From Burkholderia sp. 9120 (lineage in GTDB: Bacteria > Pseudomonadota > Gammaproteobacteria > Burkholderiales > Burkholderiaceae), in the NCBI RefSeq assembly GCF_000745015.1, contig NZ_JQNA01000002.1, positions 4,278,001 through 4,342,000 on the forward strand: a stretch of 64,000 nucleotides of DNA, in the 5' to 3' direction. Below are positions 16,055 through 23,107 of this stretch, piece by piece. A program made the position numbers and the translations under genes. How positions within the stretch are numbered: the stretch's first letter is position 1; each line of letters starts with the position of its first letter. The notes beneath the pieces were generated by a model. It worked only from the letters and a program-made list of their open reading frames with translations, made no database searches and had not been told where the DNA came from.

Positions 16055-16121
16055 CGCATATGCGGTGAAACAACCCGTAAATTTATCTACGTAACGGAAA
16101 CGGTCTTCGAAAGTGGACACG

Positions 16122-16149
16122 AAAAAGCCTGCTGAGCGCAGGCTTTTTT
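16122..16149. terminator. Bidirectional rho-independent terminator
   Basis: AAAAAGCCTGC, TGAGC loop, GCAGGCTTTTTT. The stem is flanked by A-tract and T-tract, so it can stop transcription from both sides: the brn operon on the plus strand and the glycosyltransferase gene on the minus strand (43 bp away). Confidence 0.85.
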
Positions 16150-16191
16150 ACGAGTGGGTGAGGGGGGTTATTCAGCCGCAATGTCCTTTTA

Positions 16192-17259
16192 CTAGCGCAC
16201 GTTTGATAATGCGCGTTGCCGCATCGAGCGAACTTCGCTGGTTCCCCGCGAAAGTTCGCGACAATAGTTTGTCACCTCGCTGGCCACTCTCGCCGCTGCA
16301 ATGCTGTTGATATCCCGCTCCGAAAAGACAGGGCGTATCTTTGAGTTTGAGTGGAGCCGCCACTCGGGCTTGATTTCACAGAAGATCGCGACGCCGGGTT
16401 TCCCCAAGGCTGCGGCGATGTGCATCAACCCGCCGTCTGCGCCGATAAAAAACGAACTCCGCTGTATCAGCTCGGCCGCGGCGGCCACATTCGGCAGGTC
16501 GATGTGTGACTCGACGTGACCGCAGTCCTGTTGTTCGCAAACTGCCCTGACCGTATCGAGCGCCGTCTCGCCTGCGCCAATCAGGATAAAACTCGGACCC
16601 GGAATCTGCTCCGGCCAACTCGAAGAAATCAGGCGCACAAGCTCTGCCCAATTTCCGTACGTGCGGCGCTTGTCGCCGCCGCCGACCGCGATCGAAATAG
16701 TGAACGGCTGCGGCCGCCTTGTGCCTTGCGCCGGGACCGTCAATGCCGGTTCGATCGGACCAGCTTCGCGCGGCTTGAAAACGCGCGCGATCTGCTCATA
16801 GGCGAGCTGAATCCTCGAAAAACGCTCGTCCCTACGATGCGCCATGATCGACAGCCACGGCGTGAACGGATGGTATTGGAGTTTCTTGAAAATGGTTTTC
16901 GTCGACAAACTCTGGACAATCACCATGTCGTATCGCGCGTCGCAATCATCCAGCGAACGAGACACGCGCCGGAATCGCTCGTCCCCGATAAACAGCTCTA
17001 TTGGGCCATGAGGCATGCACAAGTCGATGGTTATGCGCGAGTCGATCAGAAACCTCTGCGACAGGTCCATGATGGAATCGCCGATCGTCGCCCAGTCGTA
17101 ATACCACAAGAGTTTTCGCGTGGTCTGAGGGGCATCACTTGCAATCAAAAGCTGCTGTCCACTGAGAAGCATTAACGCATTGCGTTTAATGTTCGACACG
17201 GACAGCGCTTGCGGAATTGACAGCCTGTTCTTGAGTGTTCTGCGGCCGATACCTGCCAT
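16192..17259 (-). CDS. Glycosyltransferase family 9 (heptosyltransferase-like)
   Basis: A 355-residue protein. The C-terminal half shows the GT9 nucleotide-sugar site: ISIAVGGGDKRRTYGNWAELVRLI, ILIGAGETALDTVRAV and the signature FFIGADGGLMHIAAALGKPGVAIF. The N-terminal Rossmann half is more divergent. The family transfers heptose or related sugars to lipopolysaccharide or other envelope glycans. The start MAGIGRRTLKNRLS (17259) was chosen because GGGGAAG lies five bases upstream; the frame extends to 17436 without support. It is a single gene between phage cargo and an accessory region, so a role in altering surface sugars is possible but inferred. Confidence 0.82.
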   Translation of the reverse strand: MAGIGRRTLKNRLSIPQALSVSNIKRNALMLLSGQQLLIASDAPQTTRKLLWYYDWATIGDSIMDLSQRFLIDSRITIDLCMPHGPIELFIGDERFRRVSRSLDDCDARYDMVIVQSLSTKTIFKKLQYHPFTPWLSIMAHRRDERFSRIQLAYEQIARVFKPREAGPIEPALTVPAQGTRRPQPFTISIAVGGGDKRRTYGNWAELVRLISSSWPEQIPGPSFILIGAGETALDTVRAVCEQQDCGHVESHIDLPNVAAAAELIQRSSFFIGADGGLMHIAAALGKPGVAIFCEIKPEWRLHSNSKIRPVFSERDINSIAAARVASEVTNYCRELSRGTSEVRSMRQRALSNVR

Positions 17260-17366
17260 TGACTTCCCCGGATGAAAGCTAAAGTTATGTATTTGTAATG
17301 TTAAGAGAATTATATCTAAGAAGGCACACCGACTGAATCGGAGTCGAAGCATCCGTTCAGCGCCCG

Positions 17367-17957
17367 TCAGCGTGCCGATTCTTTGCGTACGTATGCTGGC
17401 GGGTCGGCACCTGCAAATAGCCGCCCAGCGCGCCACATTCGCGGCAGTTCAACCGCAAGCTCTTGCCAGCGTTCAAGTACGGCTGAAAATCTGCCTTCAC
17501 TTTTCGCGCGGCGGATTTTGTCCACGACATTCCAGCCACGAACATAGAGTGCGAAGCTGCGCTGACTCGAAAGGAAATGCGGCGCGTGTATGCCGACCCA
17601 CGCGAGGATTTCGGCCGGTGGCACGTCTGGCGCCGCGGGATCAGGGTCAATGTTGGGGACGACTGGGCTTTCGTCGCGCGGCGTAGGACCGCCGGGATTG
17701 GTTTGGCTGGCGCCGCTTTGCGCAAGCAGGCGAAGCAGTTCGATTCGATGCCACGGGATTGGCGAGCGGCCGGCAACGTAGTTGCGGACAGTCCGCGAGC
17801 AACAGCGGAGTTTTCTGGCAATCGCAGCGATCGTAAGGCCGCCGGTCAGCTCCAGAAACTCATGTACACAGCCGTGTCGTTGCTCTGCGAACACCTGGGA
17901 ATCCCTGCGGGAAGTCTGAAGGGCGCGTAAACTAACGTAAACATTACAATCTCGCAA
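17367..17957 (-). CDS. HTH-containing phage-type hypothetical protein
   Basis: Up to 196 residues from a TTG at 17957; a GTG a little inside the frame is another possible start, so the N-terminus is uncertain. A helix-turn-helix of the transposase/regulator type is clear: LTIAAIARKLRCCSRTVRNYVAGRSPIPWHRIELLRLL. The Pro-rich middle is followed by the W-containing C-terminal half (FALYVRGWNVVDKIRRAKSE). The layout resembles small phage-encoded DNA-binding proteins, and a dif-like site lies 48 bp upstream, which would suit a remnant of a filamentous phage or other Xer-dependent element. The family is not certain. Confidence 0.6.
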   Translation of the reverse strand: MRDCNVYVSLRALQTSRRDSQVFAEQRHGCVHEFLELTGGLTIAAIARKLRCCSRTVRNYVAGRSPIPWHRIELLRLLAQSGASQTNPGGPTPRDESPVVPNIDPDPAAPDVPPAEILAWVGIHAPHFLSSQRSFALYVRGWNVVDKIRRAKSEGRFSAVLERWQELAVELPRMWRAGRLFAGADPPAYVRKESAR

Positions 17958-17965
17958 AAGTCGCT

Positions 17966-18036
17966 ACAGATTGTAAGCATCGCGGTGAAGTGGTTAGCTA
18001 GATGATTTGACATAATATAAATTATCAACAATCTGT
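17966..18036. repeat. 9-bp inverted repeat flanking an AT-rich segment
   Basis: ACAGATTGT (17966-17974) and ACAATCTGT (18028-18036) are exact reverse complements 53 bp apart. The right arm overlaps the end of the dif-like site. The interval is strikingly AT-rich for this genome. Confidence 0.6.
18005..18032. other. dif-like XerC/XerD recombination site
   Basis: A 28-bp site organised as an 11-bp arm ATTTGACATAA (18005-18015), a 6-bp centre TATAAA (18016-18021) and an 11-bp arm TTATCAACAAT (18022-18032). The inner CATAA-N6-TTAT core is the hallmark of bacterial dif and of phage attP sites that exploit Xer recombinases. The left arm fits well, while the outer half of the right arm departs from the usual GTTAAAT ending, as in hybrid att sites. 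It may be an att site of a filamentous phage-like element or the replicon's own dif. Confidence 0.6.
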
Positions 18037-18164
18037 CTGTAGAGGCTAAGTTGTAATGTCCGCTTCTAGCCATGTTCAGATGTCCGCTTTCCAGCGGCAT
18101 AAGCTTGACCGGCGCCGATCTTCCGGTGCCGGAGGCTGCGATGGCTGCAACGGACACGATCACC

Positions 18165-18541
18165 ATGACGATGCACGAGGTGGACAGGTTCAAGGTCGTC
18201 CAATCGGTCGTCGACGGACGGCTGATGCCCTGGCGTGCGGCTGAAATCGGGCCGAAGGTGCACGCGGGCTGGTTTCCCGTCGACGTGAGCGCACCAGCAA
18301 TCACCAGTTGCCGGCCGGCGTGGCGGATCGTGCGCTGACCCTCATCCGTGAGTTCTACGCCGATTTTGGGCCGACGCTGGCGCGCGAGAAACTGCGCAAA
18401 TGTCACGGGCTGATGCTGTCCAAGAAAACGGTGCGACAACCGTCGCGCGTCGGGTTCGCCGTCACGAACCAGTCAGGGGCAGGCGCCGAAGTCGAAGGAG
18501 CGCAGGACCGGCACAAAAAAGCAGCGCGAAATCACGGTTGA
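18165..18541 (+). pseudogene. ISNCY-type transposase remnant, internally deleted and frameshifted
   Basis: From ATG 18165 the frame reads MTMHEVDRFKVVQSVVDGRL then MPWRAAEI, the N-terminus of ISNCY-like transposases. From about 18248 the homology continues in another frame: GLVSRRRERTSNHQLPAGVA followed by TLIREFYADFGPTLAREKLR and GLMLSKKTVRQ. The part expected between the two is missing, so a deletion with frame change lies at about 18247. Similarity ends near 18440 and no catalytic region is present. I found no matching terminal repeats. Confidence 0.75.
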
Positions 18542-18756
18542 GGATCTGAACACCGCGATTGGCAAAACAGCGGCCAGCCTCCAGGACTCCGTACTCAGAA
18601 CCCCGTCATCCGGTTATGGGATTTATCAACCGGGTGCGAGGTCAGGTATCCACACCGGTCACGATCTCGCTAAAGGCAAAAATCGGCCAATAGCCGACTT
18701 GCCCCGGCACAATCGCATCGCCGGAAAGCGGCCATTCGCCGGGAGCGTAGGAAACA

Positions 18757-19464
18757 TTACGGCTCGATAAACAGAAACCTTGCATATCTTCCGCTTCCGT
18801 AATTCTCGGGCATTCGACATTTCTGGTAGCACTGTACCAACCGGAAACCGGCCTTCTCACGATCTGACTCATCGCCTTCCTGAGACCAGATACCGTAACT
18901 TTTCTCTGCGAGAGTGACGAGAAAGTTCCTCTCCCCTCCCGAGAGCGTTGAGCGCTCCAGCAGATCGCACACGAGATTTGCAGTCACCACGCCAAACAGG
19001 CGGCGCTGTGCACGAGAGTCGAGCGCAACCATGAGTTGTATCGCCTCTGTGAATATTTCCTCGCCCTCCTGCGCTGACCGCTGCAACGTGATCGCAGGCA
19101 GAGCAAGCGCAGTGATATAAAACTGGTCCTGCTCATCGAAGCTGTCGAGTCGTACAGTCAAATCCTGAGCTTTCACGAGTACGGCTTGTTGACGTTTCAC
19201 ACGCGACCAGCAGGCAAGAGACGCGTGCGGATGTTCATGTCCTAGCTGTTCCAGATAACGTATTCCGTTCTGCCAGTCACCCAGGTGCTCGCCGAATACA
19301 TGGGAAGCGAGCGCCGCCAATTCAACGAGATCGGACTCGCCCATCGGGGACGATAGCCTTGTCCAGAGCCTTTCAGCAACACCCTCAGGCTTCTTCGTAT
19401 GGTCCTGCCAGTCCTGCTTCAAGGCTTGACGAAGCAATTCGTCGTTCATCGGCATCGTATTCAT
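18757..19464 (-). CDS. Hypothetical protein, 235 aa
   Basis: A soluble, mostly alpha-helical, acidic protein starting MNTMPMNDELLRQALKQDWQ. GGGAGG lies five bases upstream of the ATG at 19464. Repeating helical pairs (ELAALASHVFGEHLGDWQNGIRYLEQL, CWSRVKRQQAVLVKAQDL) suggest a TPR-like fold. It is divergently arranged with the LysR gene at 19583, whose product could control it. I do not recognise a family. Confidence 0.72.
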   Translation of the reverse strand: MNTMPMNDELLRQALKQDWQDHTKKPEGVAERLWTRLSSPMGESDLVELAALASHVFGEHLGDWQNGIRYLEQLGHEHPHASLACWSRVKRQQAVLVKAQDLTVRLDSFDEQDQFYITALALPAITLQRSAQEGEEIFTEAIQLMVALDSRAQRRLFGVVTANLVCDLLERSTLSGGERNFLVTLAEKSYGIWSQEGDESDREKAGFRLVQCYQKCRMPENYGSGRYARFLFIEP

Positions 19465-19582
19465 ACACACCTCCCGTTAGATTGCCTAAATGGTAGATTC
19501 GAGGCTGGTGTGCGTACAGCGCATGTTTTACAGGTATAAGTTGCGTTCAACGCATCTTTATGAAGGAGCCACAGCGAACTAT

Positions 19583-20476
19583 ATGGATCTCAACCTGCTA
19601 CTCGCGCTGAAAGCGCTGATTGAAGAGGAAAGTGTGTCGCGTGCAGCGATCAAACTTAACCTGAGTCCGTCGGCGATGAGCCGAAGCCTTGCTCGCGTCC
19701 AAGATGCTTTCGGCGATAAGGTCCTGGTTCGAGCAGGAAAGAGAATGGTGGTTACGGAAACAGCACGGCACCTGAAAGACCCGCTGGACCGGATCCTTCA
19801 CGACGTCGGATTGCTGCTTGGCAGGCAACAAAAAGCGATCGCGACGGAGAGAGTCGTCAATATAAGTGCTAACGATGGATTCATTGACTCGTTTGCCGTG
19901 CACCTCATTGCAGAAGCGCACAAGGTCTGGCCGCTTGTGAAGATCCGTTTTTCGCCAAAACACGAAAAAACCCCTGAGTATCTTCGCAGTGGCGACCTCG
20001 ATTTCGAAATCGGGGTGGTCGGCAACACCGGTCCGGAAATCTTGATTAGAAAGCTGTTCGATGACCGTATGGTCGGTGTTTGCAGGAAGGGACATCGACT
20101 GGCACGACGCAAAATAACACTCGACACCTACCTTGCCTTTCCGCACATTAGCGTGTCCCGTAAAGGTCGATTTCATGGGCCGATCGATGATGCGTTGAGG
20201 GTTCAGGGGCTGACACGGAACGTAATCGCTGTTGTCCCGAGCTTCAGTTCGGGTATTGAACTCGCCCAGCGTTCTGACTGGATCGCTCATGTTCCTGAAA
20301 AGCATACAGTCCAGTCCCGGCGCGACGTTGTGACCTTCAAACTGCCGATAGTCACACCAGCTTTAGCCATTTCAATCATGTGGCATCCCCGGTTTGAACA
20401 CGACCCGATTCATACCGGGTTGCGAGACATGATCGTGAAAGTCTGCAGGCGGATCACTGGGGCGTCGGTGGATTGA
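19583..20476 (+). CDS. LysR-family transcriptional regulator (NahR/PcpR-like)
   Basis: A 297-residue regulator. The winged HTH is at the N-terminus (MDLNLLLALKALIEEESVSR, LNLSPSAMSRSLARVQDAFG). The effector-binding domain follows (VVNISANDGFIDSFAVHLIA; LDFEIGVVGNTGPEILIRKL). The MDLNLL start is typical for this subfamily, so ATG 19583 is preferred to upstream in-frame starts; AAGGAG sits 15 bases before it, rather far. The gene is divergent from the unknown gene at 18757-19464. The ligand is unknown. Confidence 0.88.
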   Translation: MDLNLLLALKALIEEESVSRAAIKLNLSPSAMSRSLARVQDAFGDKVLVRAGKRMVVTETARHLKDPLDRILHDVGLLLGRQQKAIATERVVNISANDGFIDSFAVHLIAEAHKVWPLVKIRFSPKHEKTPEYLRSGDLDFEIGVVGNTGPEILIRKLFDDRMVGVCRKGHRLARRKITLDTYLAFPHISVSRKGRFHGPIDDALRVQGLTRNVIAVVPSFSSGIELAQRSDWIAHVPEKHTVQSRRDVVTFKLPIVTPALAISIMWHPRFEHDPIHTGLRDMIVKVCRRITGASVD

Positions 20477-20570
20477 TACTTGAACGTAGGTGGCGATCAG
20501 TGAAGCCACAGCCGTGCTAGTAATGAGGGGGCTTGACGTGGGCTTACGCGGCGCCGTGAAAAGCGGCGCG

Positions 20571-20846
20571 CTACAGGCGGGAGTCGGCCTGGGTGCCGGC
20601 CGGTCGGCACGACGCAGAGATGCCCGGCAACGAACCGGACATATCAACTGCGACAAGTATTTCGTGCAGTCCGCTCGCCGCCTGGTCATCGCAGCTCCCC
20701 AACACCGTCTGCGCAGCTCGCAGGATCGACATGCGGGAATGCAGACGCCTTTCACAGTCGGCAACGTAACGTGCAAATTCGATAGGCTCGTCGACAGACA
20801 GTCGATCAATCAACTCTCGATCATCCTTCACGATCAATGGATTCAT
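20571..20846 (-). CDS. Hypothetical protein, 91 aa
   Basis: A short frame starting MNPLIVKDDRELIDRLSVDE at 20846, with balanced hydrophilic composition (FARYVADCERRLHSRMSILRAAQTVL) that looks coding rather than antisense noise. It has no clear ribosome binding site and no recognised domain. It sits in a region of gene debris, opposite a fragment on the plus strand, so it may be a remnant. Confidence 0.4.
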   Translation of the reverse strand: MNPLIVKDDRELIDRLSVDEPIEFARYVADCERRLHSRMSILRAAQTVLGSCDDQAASGLHEILVAVDMSGSLPGISASCRPAGTQADSRL

Positions 20847-21018
20847 TCTTGCGAAACTGAAGATCCGCTTCAACGGCAAGAACCTCTGGCTGCGGACGAT
20901 CGTGTCGACGCTGTTCGCCGAATTCGTCTACTCGTATGTATGCAGCTTCATCGGCGAAGGGGTCGATGTGTACGACTATTACACCAACTTCAACCCGTTC
21001 TCTCTCGCGGTGAAGTGA
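20845..21018 (+). pseudogene. 3' fragment of an unidentified gene
   Basis: An open frame without a start codon encodes ...KIRFNGKNLWLRTIVSTLFA then EFVYSYVCSFIGEGVDVYDYYTNFNPFSLAVK, ending at TGA 21016-21018. The composition (aromatic, partly hydrophobic, good codon use) looks like the genuine C-terminus of a protein whose 5' part has been lost. The family is not recognised. Confidence 0.45.
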
Positions 21019-21110
21019 GCTCGCGCGTTAGCGCACGCCGCACCGGGCCGACGGTGCGGCGGCCTGGCATAGCGCCAACGCTGGCGCATTCTGCCGCCTG
21101 GTCGTGCCGC

Positions 21111-21884
21111 TCAGCGGCGCGCAACCATGAAGAGCCGTTCGAATGGCAGCGTGCATGAGCCATCGTCGTTCTGGTAGTGGCGCGCCAGATGGCTCGAATA
21201 GTTCTGGCAATACACCTCGAACGACGCGGGATCGAGCATGCTGCTGACCGGTCGAAGCGGCGCGCCCTTCGCCCACTCGACGAGTCCTTCGACGCCGCTG
21301 AACGTCAGCTCATAGGTCGAAGTCCAGATCTCACAGGTTACGCCGAGCGATGCCATGATGGCCGCATATTCATCCGCACCGAGCACAGGAGCCTGCCTGA
21401 GCTTTCCCTGCAACCTGCCCTTCCATTCAGCCGTCCCGGCAACCGCAAGGATTGCCGTATAGAAAGGCGTGCAGAACATGTTCGGCATCTGGATCGCAAG
21501 CGTTCCTCCCGCCGTCAACATCGCGCCCAGTCGCGCCAGTTGACGGGGGTGATCGGCGATCCACTGGAAAGACGAGCCGAGGTAAAGCAGATCGGTTCCC
21601 TCGTCGGCCTCGAATGTTTCGATCAGGCCGGTACGCCATTCGACGTCGGCCGCCGGTTGCAACTGGCGGGCCTCGTCGATCAGCGACGCGGACGAATCGA
21701 TTGCATGGATGTCGGCGTGGGGATAGCGCCGGCGCAATGCAAGCGTCGAACAGTCGCCTGAACCGCACCCCAGATCCGCGATTCGGCTCGGCTCGCCCTG
21801 AATTTTCGCAATCAGTTCTTCGTTGGGCCAGTTGCGTTCCAATGCGAATAGCCTGTACTGATTCGCGTCCCATTCAGTCACCAC
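21111..21884 (-). CDS. tam: Trans-aconitate 2-methyltransferase
   Basis: A 257-residue SAM-dependent methyltransferase of the usual Tam length. The SAM motif is RIADLGCGSGDCSTLALRRRYP, with DIHAIDSSASLIDEAR as motif II and the substrate-side DLLYLGSSFQWIADHPRQLARL and TLAIQMPNMF typical for Tam. It methylates trans-aconitate, a by-product that inhibits aconitase in the citric acid cycle. The start is GTG 21884 with GGGAG seven bases upstream. Confidence 0.88.
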   Translation of the reverse strand: MVTEWDANQYRLFALERNWPNEELIAKIQGEPSRIADLGCGSGDCSTLALRRRYPHADIHAIDSSASLIDEARQLQPAADVEWRTGLIETFEADEGTDLLYLGSSFQWIADHPRQLARLGAMLTAGGTLAIQMPNMFCTPFYTAILAVAGTAEWKGRLQGKLRQAPVLGADEYAAIMASLGVTCEIWTSTYELTFSGVEGLVEWAKGAPLRPVSSMLDPASFEVYCQNYSSHLARHYQNDDGSCTLPFERLFMVARR

Positions 21885-21948
21885 GCCGAATCTCCCGCAC
21901 TTGCCCCAACTTGCGATAATGGCCCTTCAACAGCGGGACGGATTCGAA

Positions 21949-22203
21949 CTATGCATCGGCAAAGTGCAGCGTTTCCCGTTGCTGTTTCCTGATGTAGTTG
22001 CCCACCATGATCCTGCTGTCGGCGGCCTGAATCAGGAACATCTCTCCTGCGGAGAAGTCGGCCTCGTAATCGACAATCAACAGATCATCGGAGCGAATAA
22101 TGGGCGCCATCGCACGGAAATTTTCCACTCTGGTTGCGTAGAGCGTCGATTCCGCCAGTGTCGTGTCGACACACGATGGGTCCGAAGCAGACGCTCGTTG
22201 GTT
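21949..22203 (-). pseudogene. Out-of-frame C-terminal domain of the two-HTH regulator
   Basis: Opened directly after a TGA at 22204-22206, this frame encodes SDPSCVDTTLAESTLYATRV then MAPIIRSDDLLIVDYEADFS, EMFLIQAADSRIMVGNYIRK and ends at TAG 21949. The P-x-I-x-x-x-D-x-x-x-V-D pattern is that of the S24/LexA-like C-terminal domain of phage-type repressors, though I see no clear catalytic Ser/Lys pair. A single-base change near 22204-22215 would restore one continuous gene 21949-22661. Confidence 0.7.
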
Positions 22204-22661
22204 TCACCCTTGCGCCGTTGCCTGTCGAGCGGTTGATCGGCCCGCAGTTGCGCCGTAGTGACAGAGAAGAATTCGGCGACAAGCGCAAGTGTGGCGTCCG
22301 TAGGCGTGGCCGTGCGTCCGAGCAAAATATTGTTGATCGCCTTCTGCGATACGCCAGTTAGTCTGGCGAGTTCGCGTTCACTGACGCAAACGTCATCCAT
22401 CAGGTATCGCAGCACATGCGCTGTGGACTGAAGCAGAACAGGTTCGGTATCGGTGCCGGCCAGGTCCGATGCAAGGTCAGCCGGGCTCACACCGAAAAAG
22501 TTGCCCAGCACCCTGAGCGTCGAGGCGCGAGGGTTTGACGCGCCGTTGACGAGCGCCTGCAGCGCAGACAGTGTGATGCCACTGCGCTTCGACAATTCAT
22601 TGACGCTCGCTATACCGTGTCGGCGCATCAACGTTCGGATGTGTTGGGCGATGGTGCTCAA
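22077..22661 (-). CDS. XRE-family regulator with two HTH domains, frameshifted at the 3' end
   Basis: The readable frame carries two XRE-type helix-turn-helix units in tandem: residues ~5-65 (HIRTLMRRHGIASVNELSKR...TLRVLGNFFGVSP) and ~80-140 (LMDDVCVSERELARLTGVSQ...ATLALVAEFFSVTT). After about residue 153 (DRQRRKGE) the frame becomes nonsense (TNERLLRTHRVSTRHWRNRR...). The genuine C-terminus continues in another frame (see the next entry). The full protein would be a repressor with duplicated DNA-binding domains and a sensor or dimerisation tail. It may be a pseudogene or carry a sequence error. Confidence 0.75.
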   Translation of the reverse strand: MSTIAQHIRTLMRRHGIASVNELSKRSGITLSALQALVNGASNPRASTLRVLGNFFGVSPADLASDLAGTDTEPVLLQSTAHVLRYLMDDVCVSERELARLTGVSQKAINNILLGRTATPTDATLALVAEFFSVTTAQLRADQPLDRQRRKGETNERLLRTHRVSTRHWRNRRSTQPEWKISVRWRPLFAPMIC

Positions 22662-22831
22662 CGTGGCTTCCTGGCAGGATGATTATCTCGTTCGCATGAT
22701 AAGTGAAAACGGCTACGGCTTGACGCACATTCTGAACACCGCGTTGCATGTACGAGGTTCGACGACACGCTTCGAAATGACAATGACTTCACCTCAAGGT
22801 CTTAACGCTCGAACCATCGTTCCGCAGCCTC

Positions 22832-23107
22832 CTATCTCACCTCGACCGTCACCCGATCGTAACGCCCGCTTTCGTCGAACGCCGTAATCGCATAATCACC
22901 CGGCTGCGGAAACTGCACGGTCCACCCACGCCCCGCCGCAGCGCGACCGACCAGCATCCCGTTCACGAGCCAGCCGACCGTGCCGCGCGCACCATTTACA
23001 CCCAGACGCACCTGTGGCGGCGCAGCGCCGTATGCGCGCTGAATCACTTCCCCGGCACTCGCGCCGGTAATCGCCAAACGCCCGCCCCACCCGTCTGCGG
23101 TGCACAC
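22832..23107 (-). pseudogene. Out-of-frame C-terminal domain of PBP1C
   Basis: This frame encodes GGRLAITGASAGEVIQRAYG followed by GVNGARGTVGWLVNGMLVGR and GDYAITAFDESGRYDRVTVEVR, the standard C-terminal beta domain of PbpC. It joins the pbpC frame across a G-rich stretch (plus-strand 23080-23094, run CGCCCGCCCCACCCG). One inserted or missing base would unite both into a gene 22832-25226. Confidence 0.85.

Noticed and set aside
18007..18035. TTGACA at 18007 considered as a -35 element
   Set aside because: No -10 hexamer at a suitable distance; the sequence is better explained as the left arm of the dif-like site.
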